Of a DNA stretch of 64,000 nucleotides, positions 44,400 through 54,469 are shown in pieces (within the stretch, counting starts at the first letter, position 1; each line of letters opens with the position of its first letter). Where the stretch lies: the NCBI RefSeq assembly GCF_000146185.1, contig NC_012778.1:762001-826000 (forward strand), in the 5' to 3' direction. The stretch is from [Eubacterium] eligens ATCC 27750 (lineage in GTDB: Bacteria > Bacillota > Clostridia > Lachnospirales > Lachnospiraceae). Position numbers and translations under genes: made by a program. A model generated the notes under the pieces. That model saw nothing but the letters and a program-made list of their open reading frames with translations, searched no databases and was not told where the DNA came from.

Positions 44400-45104
44400 A
44401 TGGATAAAGATAAGTTAAAGGGAATGTTAAAAATCTCAGAAAGAGATAAGAAATTATTGATAGTAGTTATGGCAGTCCTTATTATGGCACTTGCTTACTT
44501 CTTTGGTTATTCTAATTTGTCATCACAGGTTGATACTTTATCGACAAAGAAGGCAAATCTCGAAGTTACTAAGAAGGATTTGAAAGAAAAGAATAATAAT
44601 AAACAGAAGTATATTACAGATACAGATAAATTATCAAAGGCGTATGCTATACTTATGGATAAGTATGATTCCGGAAGTTCACAGCCAAACACAATTGAAT
44701 TCTTCAATAAGACAGAAGATGTAACAGGAACATGGGTAAAGAGTTTAGCTTTATCGCCTAAGACATCTATATATAAGTTTGGTCAGATTGCTTCAAGTAA
44801 TACTAACGGTACAAGTACATATTCATCAAATTATGTTGGATATAAGACATCAATTAATATTACTTATGAAGGAAACTATGAACAATGGAAGCATTTTATT
44901 AAGTATATAAATACTTATGCAAGCAAATGTACTATTGATTCATTAGCTGCTTCGTATGGTGAAAGTACAGGTACGGTATCAGGAACTGCTGTTATTTCAC
45001 TCTATTCAATAGAGGGTGGAGACAGAAAGTTCTCAGAACCAAAATTTGACAGTAAGACAGGAACAAAAAATATTTTCTCATCAGGAAGTCTTACAACTGA
45101 CTAA
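44400..45104 (+). CDS. pilO: PilO-like alignment complex protein
   Basis: The 234-aa protein has a cytoplasmic start, one membrane helix (about 18-36), a coiled-coil segment (SSQVDTLSTKKANLEVTKKDLKE) and a ferredoxin-like outer domain with YKTSINITYEGNYEQWKHFIKYI. This is the PilO layout, and the position after pilM-pilN agrees. PilO pairs with PilN to connect the motor platform with the growing pilus. GGAGGGGTG precedes the ATG. Confidence 0.83.
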   Translation: MDKDKLKGMLKISERDKKLLIVVMAVLIMALAYFFGYSNLSSQVDTLSTKKANLEVTKKDLKEKNNNKQKYITDTDKLSKAYAILMDKYDSGSSQPNTIEFFNKTEDVTGTWVKSLALSPKTSIYKFGQIASSNTNGTSTYSSNYVGYKTSINITYEGNYEQWKHFIKYINTYASKCTIDSLAASYGESTGTVSGTAVISLYSIEGGDRKFSEPKFDSKTGTKNIFSSGSLTTD

Positions 45105-45129
45105 TTAATGAACATAAAGGGAGAGGGAT

Positions 45130-46437
45130 ATGAGTTTATTCATTAGGAAAGGAAAATTGAATAATTCGGGATTTTCACTGGTGGAAGTTCTCGTTGCAAT
45201 TGTTATTCTTGCAATCATATCTCTACCGGTTTTAAGCACATTTTCAAATGCAGCAAGGATTAACGCTAAGGCAAGAAGAACTGAGAATGCCAATACAGCA
45301 ATTAATAATATTGTTGAGGAGGCGAGAATTGTTTCTTTGGATAATCTTGCTGATGGAAATGGCAAATATAATTACCAGACACTTGGAACAAGCAATAATA
45401 CATATCTTGTAGCAGATAAAGGGCAGCAGTATTTTACAGGTGTTGATGGTGAAAAGTATTTTATAAGAACAAAATTTAACAGCAATCCTTATAATTCTAA
45501 TGCTAATGCTGCGGCTGGCAATAAAAAAACTAATAACGATATCAATTCGGCTGGTCTTTCTGTATATGCAGATATTACGGCAAGTAACAGTTATGTATAC
45601 AGAGACGATTCAGCAGATACAGAAGCGATTAAATATTTTTCTGATTTGAATAAGACAGCAGTAAGCAGGACGGATATTTCTAAGACTATAGATGTTACTA
45701 TATCTATTAAAGAGAAGAGTTCTAATCATTTCACACAGGATATTTCAGTTAATGTTACATATAAGTATATAAAAGAAGCGGGCAAGTATCCGGATTATAC
45801 GGCTCGTTCAATGGATATGGTAACATGGGAATTCCCTGCACATGTTACCGGTTCAGGTACATCAGCAGTATATACAATATCTGGGAAAATTAAAGATAAT
45901 GCAAAGAATATGTACATATTCTATACTCCATATCAGGGTGAAGCTGTGAGTGGTAAATCTTATACTGATTCAGTTACAGAAGCAGAAATGACATCTGGTT
46001 CGGTTGCAACAGAGAGAATTAATATTAACTATGATTATCCTTCAACATATTCCCTGACAAGCGCGGATCATGTGATTAAGGATGTTGATGTATATCTGTT
46101 CGAGATGGAGAAGGTAGTCGATACATCAACAGTTGTTGGAAGTCCTGTTTATAAGAAAATGGGAACGAATATTTCTAATGTTTATATTAATGGTGCTAAG
46201 GCTATTTCAAGTGTGAATGGTACAACTCCGGTGACTGTTTATTCTAATATAGAAAAATGGGGAGAAATTAACAGTGCTCTTACAAAGCACATTAACAATA
46301 AGGATGTATTATATCAGATGACTGTGGATGTATGGCTTTGGAGAGATGTCAAGGATGAGATTGATGATATTGTTGACAGTAATACTGAGCCGACAGCAGA
46401 GAAGATAACAACACTTACTACAACCAAGGAAGATTAG
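45130..46437 (+). CDS. Minor prepilin, large (PilV/GspI-like)
   Basis: The 435-aa protein has a prepilin leader ending NNSG followed by FSLVEVLVAIVILAIISLPVL (Glu at +5), then a large outer domain of about 390 residues. The region around NAARINAKARRTENANTAINNIVEEAR resembles GspI/PilV minor pilins. The outer domain is much larger than usual (about 100-150 aa) and I do not recognise it. It probably belongs to the initiation/tip complex with the next three prepilins. GGGAGAGG precedes the ATG. Confidence 0.83.
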   Translation: MSLFIRKGKLNNSGFSLVEVLVAIVILAIISLPVLSTFSNAARINAKARRTENANTAINNIVEEARIVSLDNLADGNGKYNYQTLGTSNNTYLVADKGQQYFTGVDGEKYFIRTKFNSNPYNSNANAAAGNKKTNNDINSAGLSVYADITASNSYVYRDDSADTEAIKYFSDLNKTAVSRTDISKTIDVTISIKEKSSNHFTQDISVNVTYKYIKEAGKYPDYTARSMDMVTWEFPAHVTGSGTSAVYTISGKIKDNAKNMYIFYTPYQGEAVSGKSYTDSVTEAEMTSGSVATERININYDYPSTYSLTSADHVIKDVDVYLFEMEKVVDTSTVVGSPVYKKMGTNISNVYINGAKAISSVNGTTPVTVYSNIEKWGEINSALTKHINNKDVLYQMTVDVWLWRDVKDEIDDIVDSNTEPTAEKITTLTTTKED

Positions 46438-46461
46438 TCAGTAAAAGAGTGAGGATAGCAT

Positions 46462-48984
46462 ATGGGAAAAGTATTATTTAAAGGTAAAAAGAATAATTCT
46501 GGTTCTACTATTGTAATAGTACTGTTGATGACATCATTCGTACTGATATTATCTACACTTATTACAACAACAACAATGATAAATCTCAGAATGAAGATGG
46601 CTTCAAGTCAGTCTACAAAATCTTTTTATACAGCAGAACAAGCTGTTGATGAAGTCAGGGCTGCGCTTGGCGTTATTTCTGTTGAATGTTTTAATACTGC
46701 ATATGAAGAAGAACTTACTAAGTTATATAGTACTAATTCTACAGGAACAACTATTAATAACAAAGAAGCTAATCAGCAGATGCGACAGAAGTATACTAAG
46801 GATTTACTTAATAAAATGCAGTTATTTGAAGGGGTACCTAGTTCAGATGCTAAAATAGCCTTTTATCTTGGACAACCAGCAGGCTCATTTACTATTGCTA
46901 ATTGGAATGCGGATGATACTAAGGCTGATGAAAAGAAGATATATACTTCTTTTGTGGATACTCTTAATAATTATATTGAAGATAATACAAAGCTTTCTGT
47001 TGAGAAGGTAACTAAGATTACATTTGATGTATCAGGCGTTTCACCTCTCTATTCATATGCAATCGGATTTTATGACTGTGTAGTTAAATATCTTGATAAC
47101 AGTGGAAATTATTCTTATATCACTTTCAATGGTGCAGTAGGTATGCCTGATATTGAGATTGATTTTAAGAATGATGATAAAGTTGGAACATTATGCTTCG
47201 CTGATTATTCTCTTGTAGGTAATGGTGGAATTATTTTACCGAAAAATGCTTCAGCAACTATCAGTGGAAGTGCATATGCAGGAACTGGGGCATCCGCTAA
47301 AGGAACAGCGCTTACGATTAATGATGGTGCCAGTCTTACAATGGGTGGTGGTTATTTTGTATGTGGTGGAAATATTGAAGCTGATAATAATTCAGGACTT
47401 TCGGTAAACAATACTTCTTTATGGGCAAAAAATATCAATGTTTCTGATGGAGTTACAATTAATTCAAATGCTGCATCATTTAATCTTCAGGATGACCTTA
47501 CTGTGGATGGAGAAAATTCTGAAGTCAATATTAATGGTTCTTTCTTTGGATTTGGTTATGAGGAAGGAAATCTTGCAAAGCAGAGACCTAATTACAGTAG
47601 TGCTATTATTGTAAACGGACTTAATTCACATATTACATTTGGCACACTTGGACAGTTGTATGTTGCAGGTCGTGCTTATATTAAGTTTTCTGATGACCGC
47701 GCATATGCAACAGGTGAATCTTCTGCAGTTAATATTAATCAGGAAATATACATGATACCAGCCAAGCTTCTTACTAATGGTTCAAAGAACCCATCGGCTC
47801 TTAATGACAGTGCGGCAAGTGGAGTGAAATTTACATGTGATATTAATGAAAATAATTTCTTCGCATATGATCTGCTTGCTGACGAAAAGTATGAGAGCAG
47901 GAATGCTTATTTTGATACAGATGGTAATCTTGTGGATGAGAGTACTCTTGAAACTGACAGTACAACACATCTTATTACAGATGCTAATATAAGAGCTAAT
48001 TCAAAGACTTATTATTACTTTAAGTTTAAGGATGATTATGCAAGGAATAAGTACGCTAATCTTATATTGGATGATACTGAATTTGAATCATATATATCAG
48101 GAAAGAGTGATGATTACAAGGAAAATGCAAGAAAATTAAGAAAGCAGATTATTGCAGCAAAGGATTCATTTAAAGGACTTACTAATTCAAGCATTACAGG
48201 TGTGTCTATTAATACACCGGGAGCATTTTCACAGATTACAAGTTCGTCAGGTTCTACATTGTCTGCAGCAGAGTTAAAGATTAAAGCTGCAAGTACAGAC
48301 CGGGCTTTAAGATATGATGTACTTAACAAGATTCTTGCTAATCCGTTAAAGAGTGATGAGGAATCAGGATGGTATACAAGCAGGGCTGATTTACAGAATG
48401 ATTTAAGTTCAAGGAATCCGGCTAAATATAGTTCAATTAACCTTAGTAATTACACATTAGGAGATGTATTTGGTAACATTATTAATGAAGAAGGCATTGA
48501 AGAATTATTAAGAAGTGGAGCAGGACCAACGTATTCTTATCCTAGATTTACTGATGGAAGCCATTATGCAGTGTATAAGCTTAACAGTGCTGATCCAACA
48601 GAAACATTAAAAATCAGCACAGTTGGTTTTGCAAGTGGTCTTGTAGTGTGTACGGGCAATGTGGATGTAGATGTGGATTTTAGTGGCGTTATCCTCGCTA
48701 AAGGAAAGGTTACTGTAGAAAGTGGCTGCACAGTAAGCAATGGATATACTGAGACATCATTTAAGACAGCAATGGAAGGTTGGATGAATTCGGCAAATGA
48801 AGCAGACGGAACCTTGCGTAATGGATATGATATTGGTCACATTTTCAGATTCTATAATTCAAAGACAACTACTACAAGTGGTACTTTAACTGTTGACAAG
48901 ATGACTTACAGGGATATGGTCAGAGTTGACAAGTGGAGAAAGTACGAAGAAGAAGAGGCCTATTCAACAGCAACAACAGAGTAA
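46462..48984 (+). CDS. Very large PilX/GspK-like tip prepilin
   Basis: The 840-aa protein has a prepilin-like leader NNSG and then STIVIVLLMTSFVLILSTLI without the +5 Glu, as in GspK and PilX, which cap the tip complex. The helical part continues into SFYTAEQAVDEVRAALG, like the PilX sequence FQAAEAALREAE. The outer part contains a stretch of short beta repeats with regularly spaced N, G and S (ISGSAYAGTGAS, LTINDGASLTMGGGYF, LSVNNTSLWAKNINVSDG), at about residues 250-375, suggesting a right-handed beta-helix; similar repeats return near 715-760. It is a good candidate for a surface adhesin presented at the pilus tip. Confidence 0.82.
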   Translation: MGKVLFKGKKNNSGSTIVIVLLMTSFVLILSTLITTTTMINLRMKMASSQSTKSFYTAEQAVDEVRAALGVISVECFNTAYEEELTKLYSTNSTGTTINNKEANQQMRQKYTKDLLNKMQLFEGVPSSDAKIAFYLGQPAGSFTIANWNADDTKADEKKIYTSFVDTLNNYIEDNTKLSVEKVTKITFDVSGVSPLYSYAIGFYDCVVKYLDNSGNYSYITFNGAVGMPDIEIDFKNDDKVGTLCFADYSLVGNGGIILPKNASATISGSAYAGTGASAKGTALTINDGASLTMGGGYFVCGGNIEADNNSGLSVNNTSLWAKNINVSDGVTINSNAASFNLQDDLTVDGENSEVNINGSFFGFGYEEGNLAKQRPNYSSAIIVNGLNSHITFGTLGQLYVAGRAYIKFSDDRAYATGESSAVNINQEIYMIPAKLLTNGSKNPSALNDSAASGVKFTCDINENNFFAYDLLADEKYESRNAYFDTDGNLVDESTLETDSTTHLITDANIRANSKTYYYFKFKDDYARNKYANLILDDTEFESYISGKSDDYKENARKLRKQIIAAKDSFKGLTNSSITGVSINTPGAFSQITSSSGSTLSAAELKIKAASTDRALRYDVLNKILANPLKSDEESGWYTSRADLQNDLSSRNPAKYSSINLSNYTLGDVFGNIINEEGIEELLRSGAGPTYSYPRFTDGSHYAVYKLNSADPTETLKISTVGFASGLVVCTGNVDVDVDFSGVILAKGKVTVESGCTVSNGYTETSFKTAMEGWMNSANEADGTLRNGYDIGHIFRFYNSKTTTTSGTLTVDKMTYRDMVRVDKWRKYEEEEAYSTATTE

Positions 48985-49010
48985 TAATGAAATTCATATG
49001 GAGATGTGAG

Positions 49011-49577
49011 ATGGGGAAGATAGTGTGTGAAAAGAAGAGACAATTAAATAACCATGGATTTTCTTTATTGGAACTTCTTGTTGTTATGGCAATAATTGCT
49101 GTTGTTACGGTTGTTACGATGATTGGTATTAATGTCTTATATAAAGGAAATGCCAAGAAGCTTAATAAGAATCTGTATTCGACAATCAGTGAGTTAAAGA
49201 CTAATACAATGTCTAAGGCAGGTGACTGGCAGGTTGTTATTAAAAAGGATGGCGGAGATTATGTTATTTCAATGATGTGGAAAAAGGATTCTTCATCAGA
49301 ATATGTTGAAAAAGATTCGTATAGATGTGGAGCAGGAAGGATTTCATTTACATATGAGAATGGAACACCGTCTGCGGCTAAAGCAGATTTTTCAACTGAT
49401 GAAATGGTTATTGAGTATGCCAGAGATAACGGTCAGGTCAAGGCTGTTAAGGTGGGGTCTGATAATTATGTTAATAAGGATGATGCACAGTCAGGCACAT
49501 TTATAATTAAGACATCCGGTACAGAGTATACTTCTGAATTGTGGTATGCAACCGGAAAGGTAATAACGACGAATTAA
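49011..49577 (+). CDS. Minor prepilin (FimT/GspH-like)
   Basis: The 188-aa prepilin has a leader ending QLNNHG and the sequence FSLLELLVVMAIIAVVTVVTMIG with Glu at +5. A region of basic residues and a beta-rich domain follow. The pattern fits GspH/FimT minor pilins. I chose the ATG at 49011 with GGAG at 49000-49003 over an ATG at 48987 that lacks a site; the longer frame would also extend the leader beyond normal length. Confidence 0.82.
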   Translation: MGKIVCEKKRQLNNHGFSLLELLVVMAIIAVVTVVTMIGINVLYKGNAKKLNKNLYSTISELKTNTMSKAGDWQVVIKKDGGDYVISMMWKKDSSSEYVEKDSYRCGAGRISFTYENGTPSAAKADFSTDEMVIEYARDNGQVKAVKVGSDNYVNKDDAQSGTFIIKTSGTEYTSELWYATGKVITTN

Positions 49578-49601
49578 GCGTTTAGTAAACGGGAGTAGAT
49601 T

Positions 49602-50258
49602 ATGAAGCGAAACAATAAGGGTTTTTCATTAGTTGAATTATTGATTGCTATGGCAGTTTCCAGTATAGTGCTTACGGCACTTGTATTACTTGTTGCCCAG
49701 TCTGTCAAAAGCTACAGCAAACAGACATCACTGGCGCAGATACAGAGTGATGCTGATGTAGTACTGAACCAGATATCAAAAAGTATTCTGGAAGCGGATA
49801 CGATATATATTGATAAGACTGATGCATATGTAAAATTCTATACCAAGACGGTTTCTGATACTTCAGACCCCACTAATCCTAAGCATATAAAATGGGGCTA
49901 TTATTACGACAAAGCAGAAAAGAAACTGTATTATACCGATGATACACTTTCTAAAAAGAGTGAAGCCTGTGATTATGTTGAGGGTTTTGATGTGAAGCTT
50001 TCAAAATCTAATTTTACTTTGAAGGACGGTCATATTATAGAGGAGCTTCCAACTAATCCAGAAATTCAGGTTTCTATAACTCTTGAACGAATGAAAAATG
50101 TGCGAACGGTTACAAGAGAGTATATGGCACGAAATAAAATCGGCAACAATATTACATTGCAGAAAGCAACAGGTGGAGAGGTTACTTTGAAGGCAACAGG
50201 TTCGGTTGCGGGTGATAAGTCGGATCTGAGTAAGATTTCAGATACATATTTTTATTAA
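49602..50258 (+). CDS. Minor prepilin (PilW/GspJ-like)
   Basis: The 218-aa prepilin has a very short leader MKRNNKG, then FSLVELLIAMAVSSIVLTALVLLVAQSV with Glu at +5. The segment SLAQIQSDADVVLNQISKSILEADTIYI resembles PilW/GspJ. GGGAG precedes the ATG. Together with the preceding three genes it completes a set corresponding to GspH, I, J and K, the minor pilins that initiate pilus assembly and form the tip. Confidence 0.85.
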   Translation: MKRNNKGFSLVELLIAMAVSSIVLTALVLLVAQSVKSYSKQTSLAQIQSDADVVLNQISKSILEADTIYIDKTDAYVKFYTKTVSDTSDPTNPKHIKWGYYYDKAEKKLYYTDDTLSKKSEACDYVEGFDVKLSKSNFTLKDGHIIEELPTNPEIQVSITLERMKNVRTVTREYMARNKIGNNITLQKATGGEVTLKATGSVAGDKSDLSKISDTYFY

Positions 50259-50276
50259 GATATCAGGAGGTAAGTA

Positions 50277-53200
50277 ATGATGAAAAAAGAAAAATTCAGT
50301 TTTAAAAAGTATATTTTTCCAGCAATTGCCTCTGTGGTAGTCTTTGCTTTGATGGTACTTCTTATTGTTGTTACTCGTAAACCAGAGGATGCGGAGGCTG
50401 CATCATCGGTAACTATAGGTGGTAAAACTTATTCAGCAGATGGAACACATATGGTTGTTCTTGAGGTCGTGCCTGATGAATCATATGATGTTCTTGGCTC
50501 TCTTGTTGCAGATGATCAAGGTGTTGTAAAGTGGACTGATATTGTAAAAGACCAGCCTAAGGTTGGAACTGTCAATTTTGATGAGTACAATAATCCTGCA
50601 ACAGAAGCTGATAAAACGAAAAATGATAAATTTACACAATATATAAAGGATTATGCACACAAATATCTTTCTTCAATTAACTCTACATTAGGAGGAAAGG
50701 TCGCGAAGGCTTATTTCAGAATTAAAGACACAAATAAATTGTATTCCGTAATGGATTCTGATGTGACTATAGCAAGACAGATAGGGTATGATCTTAATAA
50801 TTTACAGTTAGAGTTTTATACTGTGGATGCAAGTGGAAATGCTGGTGAGTTAATTAAGGATCCATCTACTAATAAACCAATAAGAGATATTTTTTCTTAT
50901 TCTATATTTGATAGTGCTAAGATGAATGGTGCTCTTGATATTAAATATGTCAAGGCATCAGAAGTTAAAGTCTCTGATATTGATTCTGCTGCACTGGTTT
51001 ATTTTTCTAAATATACTAATAATGATATCTTACAAATGTATAAGCAGAAAACTAAGAAGGAAGTTACCTCAATAGATAACTGGACTAAAGGTACATATGA
51101 TTTAAAGGCTGATGTAGCACTTCATCTGTATATGGAAAATATAACTGCCAGCAAAGCTGTAGTATACTGTTCAACAGAGAAAAATGCAATTACAACTAAT
51201 ATTGGTAAGATATGTATGCTTATGGATGCAATAGACGGAGATTATTTCGTTAGGGATTTTGCATATAAATATGTTGGAAATAATAATAGAATGTATGAAG
51301 GTAACAGGGGGTGGATTGATGTATCAAATGATACATTAAAACTGTTTCTTAAACAAAGTACAGATGATCCAAACAAAACTAATTTTGAAATGGAATTTGG
51401 CTCTACGATGTTCAGTGACTGTCATAAAGGATATGCACCTGCGGGTGAATATAATGGAGCTAATGGAAATTATTCATATCCAAGATATAATGGTACAGAA
51501 GATAGTGTACAGCAGACTTTAAGGAGAGCATCATTATCAAGAAAAAATCCTAATGCGCTTGTGCAGGAGTTAGAGTCTGATATAGGTAAGATTAGTGATT
51601 TTAATGGTGGCTCATATAAGGGAACATACTATGAAGATGCTAGAAAGGCTTTGGGAATAGGAGATGAAGACGCGTTCAGATATTCTCAGGCTATCAGATA
51701 CATTTTAGGCGATTTTGATACATCCAATATAAGCACAATAAAGGTATTAGAGGTTGAGCCAGCTGGATATTACAGATATACAGGTACAATGGAAGACCAG
51801 AAGAATATAAGAAGATGGTTCAGTTTATCAACAGAGACAAATAGTACAGGGGATAAGTTTACAGTTCCATACAATATTGTAATAGATCATTGTTCAACTA
51901 ATGCGTTAATTGGTAAAAATGTTGACCTTGCGGCTGAGTATGACCTTATTATTATGGGGGCATATGGAAAAGATAAATTCAATACATCAGATTCTGTAAC
52001 ACCATTTAATACAGAAGTACTTGGAAATGTATTTAGCAAAGGCAGTTCCTATATTTCAGGGGCCGGTTCAGATGTTGAGGGTGCAAAATTAAATGGTAAT
52101 GATATAACTGATAAGGTATATGACAAGTTATATGATTATACTTTAAGAGGAATGCCAATAGTATTTGATAAGGGTCTGTATTTTGGAGATACTGATGTAA
52201 CTGATGACGATACCAATATGTATAAGCTAAGAATGGATGATCTTATAACTAAGATATTAGCTGATAAGGGAACTAACGGAAATCTTACATATACAGATGT
52301 ATCAGCACAGGGAGAGCAGAAGATTTCTATACGGTTAAAGTTTATAAAGAAACCGGGAGAGGTTATTGGTTCTACATATACTAATTATAATGGTAAATTA
52401 TCTAATCCGGTTGTGTATTCAGTTGATGGTTTAGATGGTACAACCAAGGTTGATGATGTTGATGGTAATATCAAGGTTACATTCAGAGGAAGCGAAGCTT
52501 TACCAAGTGGCAATTACAGAATAAAGATATACATTGACAGAAATCAGGATGGCATATTTGCTGATGATGTCCAGAGTGATAAGAAGGAACTACTGTATTA
52601 TGATAATACTCAGGGCAGAGGTTCTAATGATGAGTATTATGGAAAATTGTATTCAAGCAATGGAACGGGTATATTTGAAACAAGCATATTATTGCCAGCA
52701 GCCTCAAGAGGATATTTTGCATGGAAGGTTGAGATTGTTAAGATAGCAGGAACAGATTTTACTTCAATTGATAAAGTAAAGTATTCTGCTAAATCTGTTA
52801 ATGAAGGTGGATTTGCCATAAAGGGCAATGAAACAACTGTCAAAGTATTACAGATAAATGGTGATGAAGGAAGTCTGAAACTTGAAAGCGGAAGTAATTT
52901 TGCCACATATTTTAATAAGGCTTCTAAAGTTACAGGACTTAATCTATACGTTAAGAGAATGAGCTTTGAAGAGGTTAATAGTGTCGCAGACATAGAGAAA
53001 GAGTTTGGCAAGTATTCTATGATTGTTCTTGGTATGAAAGATAGTTATGGAAAGAATGCGCAATTTAATGATAATGTAATTGCAGCTTTGCAGAAATATA
53101 TTAATGATGGAAATGCGGTGCTGTTTACACATGATACAATGTCTTATTATAATTCGGAAAAGAATACTATCAAAAGTTATAATGAGCTTACAAAGTTTAC

Positions 53201-54290
53201 AAAAGGATTTTTACCTTTGATTGGAATGAAATATAGTGGTAGTGATAGTAATATGAATACTAACTTCACTGATTCATTGCATTACTGGCTTACAAGAAAG
53301 AGTTTGAACAAATTCCCTTATGTTCATCAAAGTAAGGGTGTATATGAGGATATTGGTTCAAAAACAACAACAACTAATAAGATATCGAAACTTAATGATG
53401 GTCAGATTACAGAGTTTCCATATTCAATTGCTAATGATGTAGGAGTTGCTACAACCCATAGTCAGTATTTTGCATTAGATCTGGATAATCATTATGCTGA
53501 TAATACAGCATCTTCAACACCTACAATATATAACGCGGATGGAAGTATGGCCAGCCAGCCAGTTGTATGGTATACTCTTAATTCTGGAAGTGAAGATACT
53601 AAAGGTTATTATGATTATAACGGACAGGATGCGATGAGTAATTATTACATATATTCATATGGGAATGTTACATATTCCACAGCTGGACATAGCAGCATAG
53701 GTGGAGAAGCTGAGATTCAGTTGTTTGTTAATACATTTACAAGATCACTGCTTTCTGGCAATAATAATCCTGAGGTTATGTATACGGATGACGGTTCAAA
53801 GTATGATGAAAATACTACAGACTATAAGAATTATGTAAAGACAGAATTTGATAAGCTCGCCAGAACTAAGCTGAGCTTTAAGTTCAGAATTATTGATGCT
53901 GATCTTATATCTAACAGTGATTATATTTCTGATGCATTTATGTATATTTATAATGATGATGGTACAAGAACAGATGCAATGTATGACAGCAGCAAGGATA
54001 CTTATCTTGGCAAGATTAATGAGGCAACATTGTCGGATGGAACTAAGACAATATCGCTTACAGGTTCTACATCATCTATTATAGTCGGAAAAGAGTATAC
54101 GGTGGATAATTTCTGGGATGTGCTAACGGAACTTAATTCAACATTGTCCACTAAGATAAATATTGCAAATCTTATGTCTCAAATGAAAAATGGTAATCTT
54201 AAAATTGGTATCCTTGCAACTGATGGAAGTGATGGAAAAGGATATGCAATATTGACGATTGATTGTAAGACATTATTTGATTTGGATTAA
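50277..54290 (+). CDS. Giant exported protein closing the pilus operon (DUF5057-like), function unknown
   Basis: The 1337-aa protein has a basic N-terminus, one hydrophobic segment (about 13-33) and a possible signal peptidase site after DAEA (about 42). Three similar strand starts, VVLEVVPDESYD (about 58), IKVLEVEPAGYY (about 485) and VKVLQINGDEGS (about 855), suggest three related modules. Two are followed by YDLIIMGAYGKD (about 554) and YSMIVLGMKDSYG (about 914), which look like alpha/beta amidotransferase-like folds; the second continues with NAVLFTHDTMSYY. No cell-wall anchor is seen. It follows the last minor pilin by 18 bp with AGGAGG, and a terminator ends the operon. It may be a pilus-associated adhesin or sugar-binding protein. 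Confidence 0.75.
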   Translation: MMKKEKFSFKKYIFPAIASVVVFALMVLLIVVTRKPEDAEAASSVTIGGKTYSADGTHMVVLEVVPDESYDVLGSLVADDQGVVKWTDIVKDQPKVGTVNFDEYNNPATEADKTKNDKFTQYIKDYAHKYLSSINSTLGGKVAKAYFRIKDTNKLYSVMDSDVTIARQIGYDLNNLQLEFYTVDASGNAGELIKDPSTNKPIRDIFSYSIFDSAKMNGALDIKYVKASEVKVSDIDSAALVYFSKYTNNDILQMYKQKTKKEVTSIDNWTKGTYDLKADVALHLYMENITASKAVVYCSTEKNAITTNIGKICMLMDAIDGDYFVRDFAYKYVGNNNRMYEGNRGWIDVSNDTLKLFLKQSTDDPNKTNFEMEFGSTMFSDCHKGYAPAGEYNGANGNYSYPRYNGTEDSVQQTLRRASLSRKNPNALVQELESDIGKISDFNGGSYKGTYYEDARKALGIGDEDAFRYSQAIRYILGDFDTSNISTIKVLEVEPAGYYRYTGTMEDQKNIRRWFSLSTETNSTGDKFTVPYNIVIDHCSTNALIGKNVDLAAEYDLIIMGAYGKDKFNTSDSVTPFNTEVLGNVFSKGSSYISGAGSDVEGAKLNGNDITDKVYDKLYDYTLRGMPIVFDKGLYFGDTDVTDDDTNMYKLRMDDLITKILADKGTNGNLTYTDVSAQGEQKISIRLKFIKKPGEVIGSTYTNYNGKLSNPVVYSVDGLDGTTKVDDVDGNIKVTFRGSEALPSGNYRIKIYIDRNQDGIFADDVQSDKKELLYYDNTQGRGSNDEYYGKLYSSNGTGIFETSILLPAASRGYFAWKVEIVKIAGTDFTSIDKVKYSAKSVNEGGFAIKGNETTVKVLQINGDEGSLKLESGSNFATYFNKASKVTGLNLYVKRMSFEEVNSVADIEKEFGKYSMIVLGMKDSYGKNAQFNDNVIAALQKYINDGNAVLFTHDTMSYYNSEKNTIKSYNELTKFTKGFLPLIGMKYSGSDSNMNTNFTDSLHYWLTRKSLNKFPYVHQSKGVYEDIGSKTTTTNKISKLNDGQITEFPYSIANDVGVATTHSQYFALDLDNHYADNTASSTPTIYNADGSMASQPVVWYTLNSGSEDTKGYYDYNGQDAMSNYYIYSYGNVTYSTAGHSSIGGEAEIQLFVNTFTRSLLSGNNNPEVMYTDDGSKYDENTTDYKNYVKTEFDKLARTKLSFKFRIIDADLISNSDYISDAFMYIYNDDGTRTDAMYDSSKDTYLGKINEATLSDGTKTISLTGSTSSIIVGKEYTVDNFWDVLTELNSTLSTKINIANLMSQMKNGNLKIGILATDGSDGKGYAILTIDCKTLFDLD

Positions 54291-54295
54291 TTATG

Positions 54296-54329
54296 ACACC
54301 AGAGGCGTAGTTGCTTCTGGTGTTTTTTT
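54296..54329 (+). terminator. Intrinsic terminator of the second pilus operon
   Basis: ACACCAGAGGC (54296-54306) pairs with GCTTCTGGTGT (54313-54323, one G-U pair) around a 6-nt loop and is followed by T residues. Confidence 0.9.
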
Positions 54330-54370
54330 AAATCTACACAAATACTTATAATATATTATATAAATATATA

Positions 54371-54399
54371 TTGACATATGCTTATTATAATGTTAATAT
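54371..54399 (+). promoter_or_regulatory. Strong promoter before the Rpn-family remnant
   Basis: A perfect TTGACA -35 (54371-54376) and a TAATAT -10 (54394-54399) are 17 bp apart, with TGT directly before the -10. Confidence 0.65.
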
Positions 54400-54469
54400 A
54401 CTTACACATTGATAACGCAACGCGGTATACAGAGGGGATAAGCGTTTTAAGAGTGTTCAGAGGAGGCAT

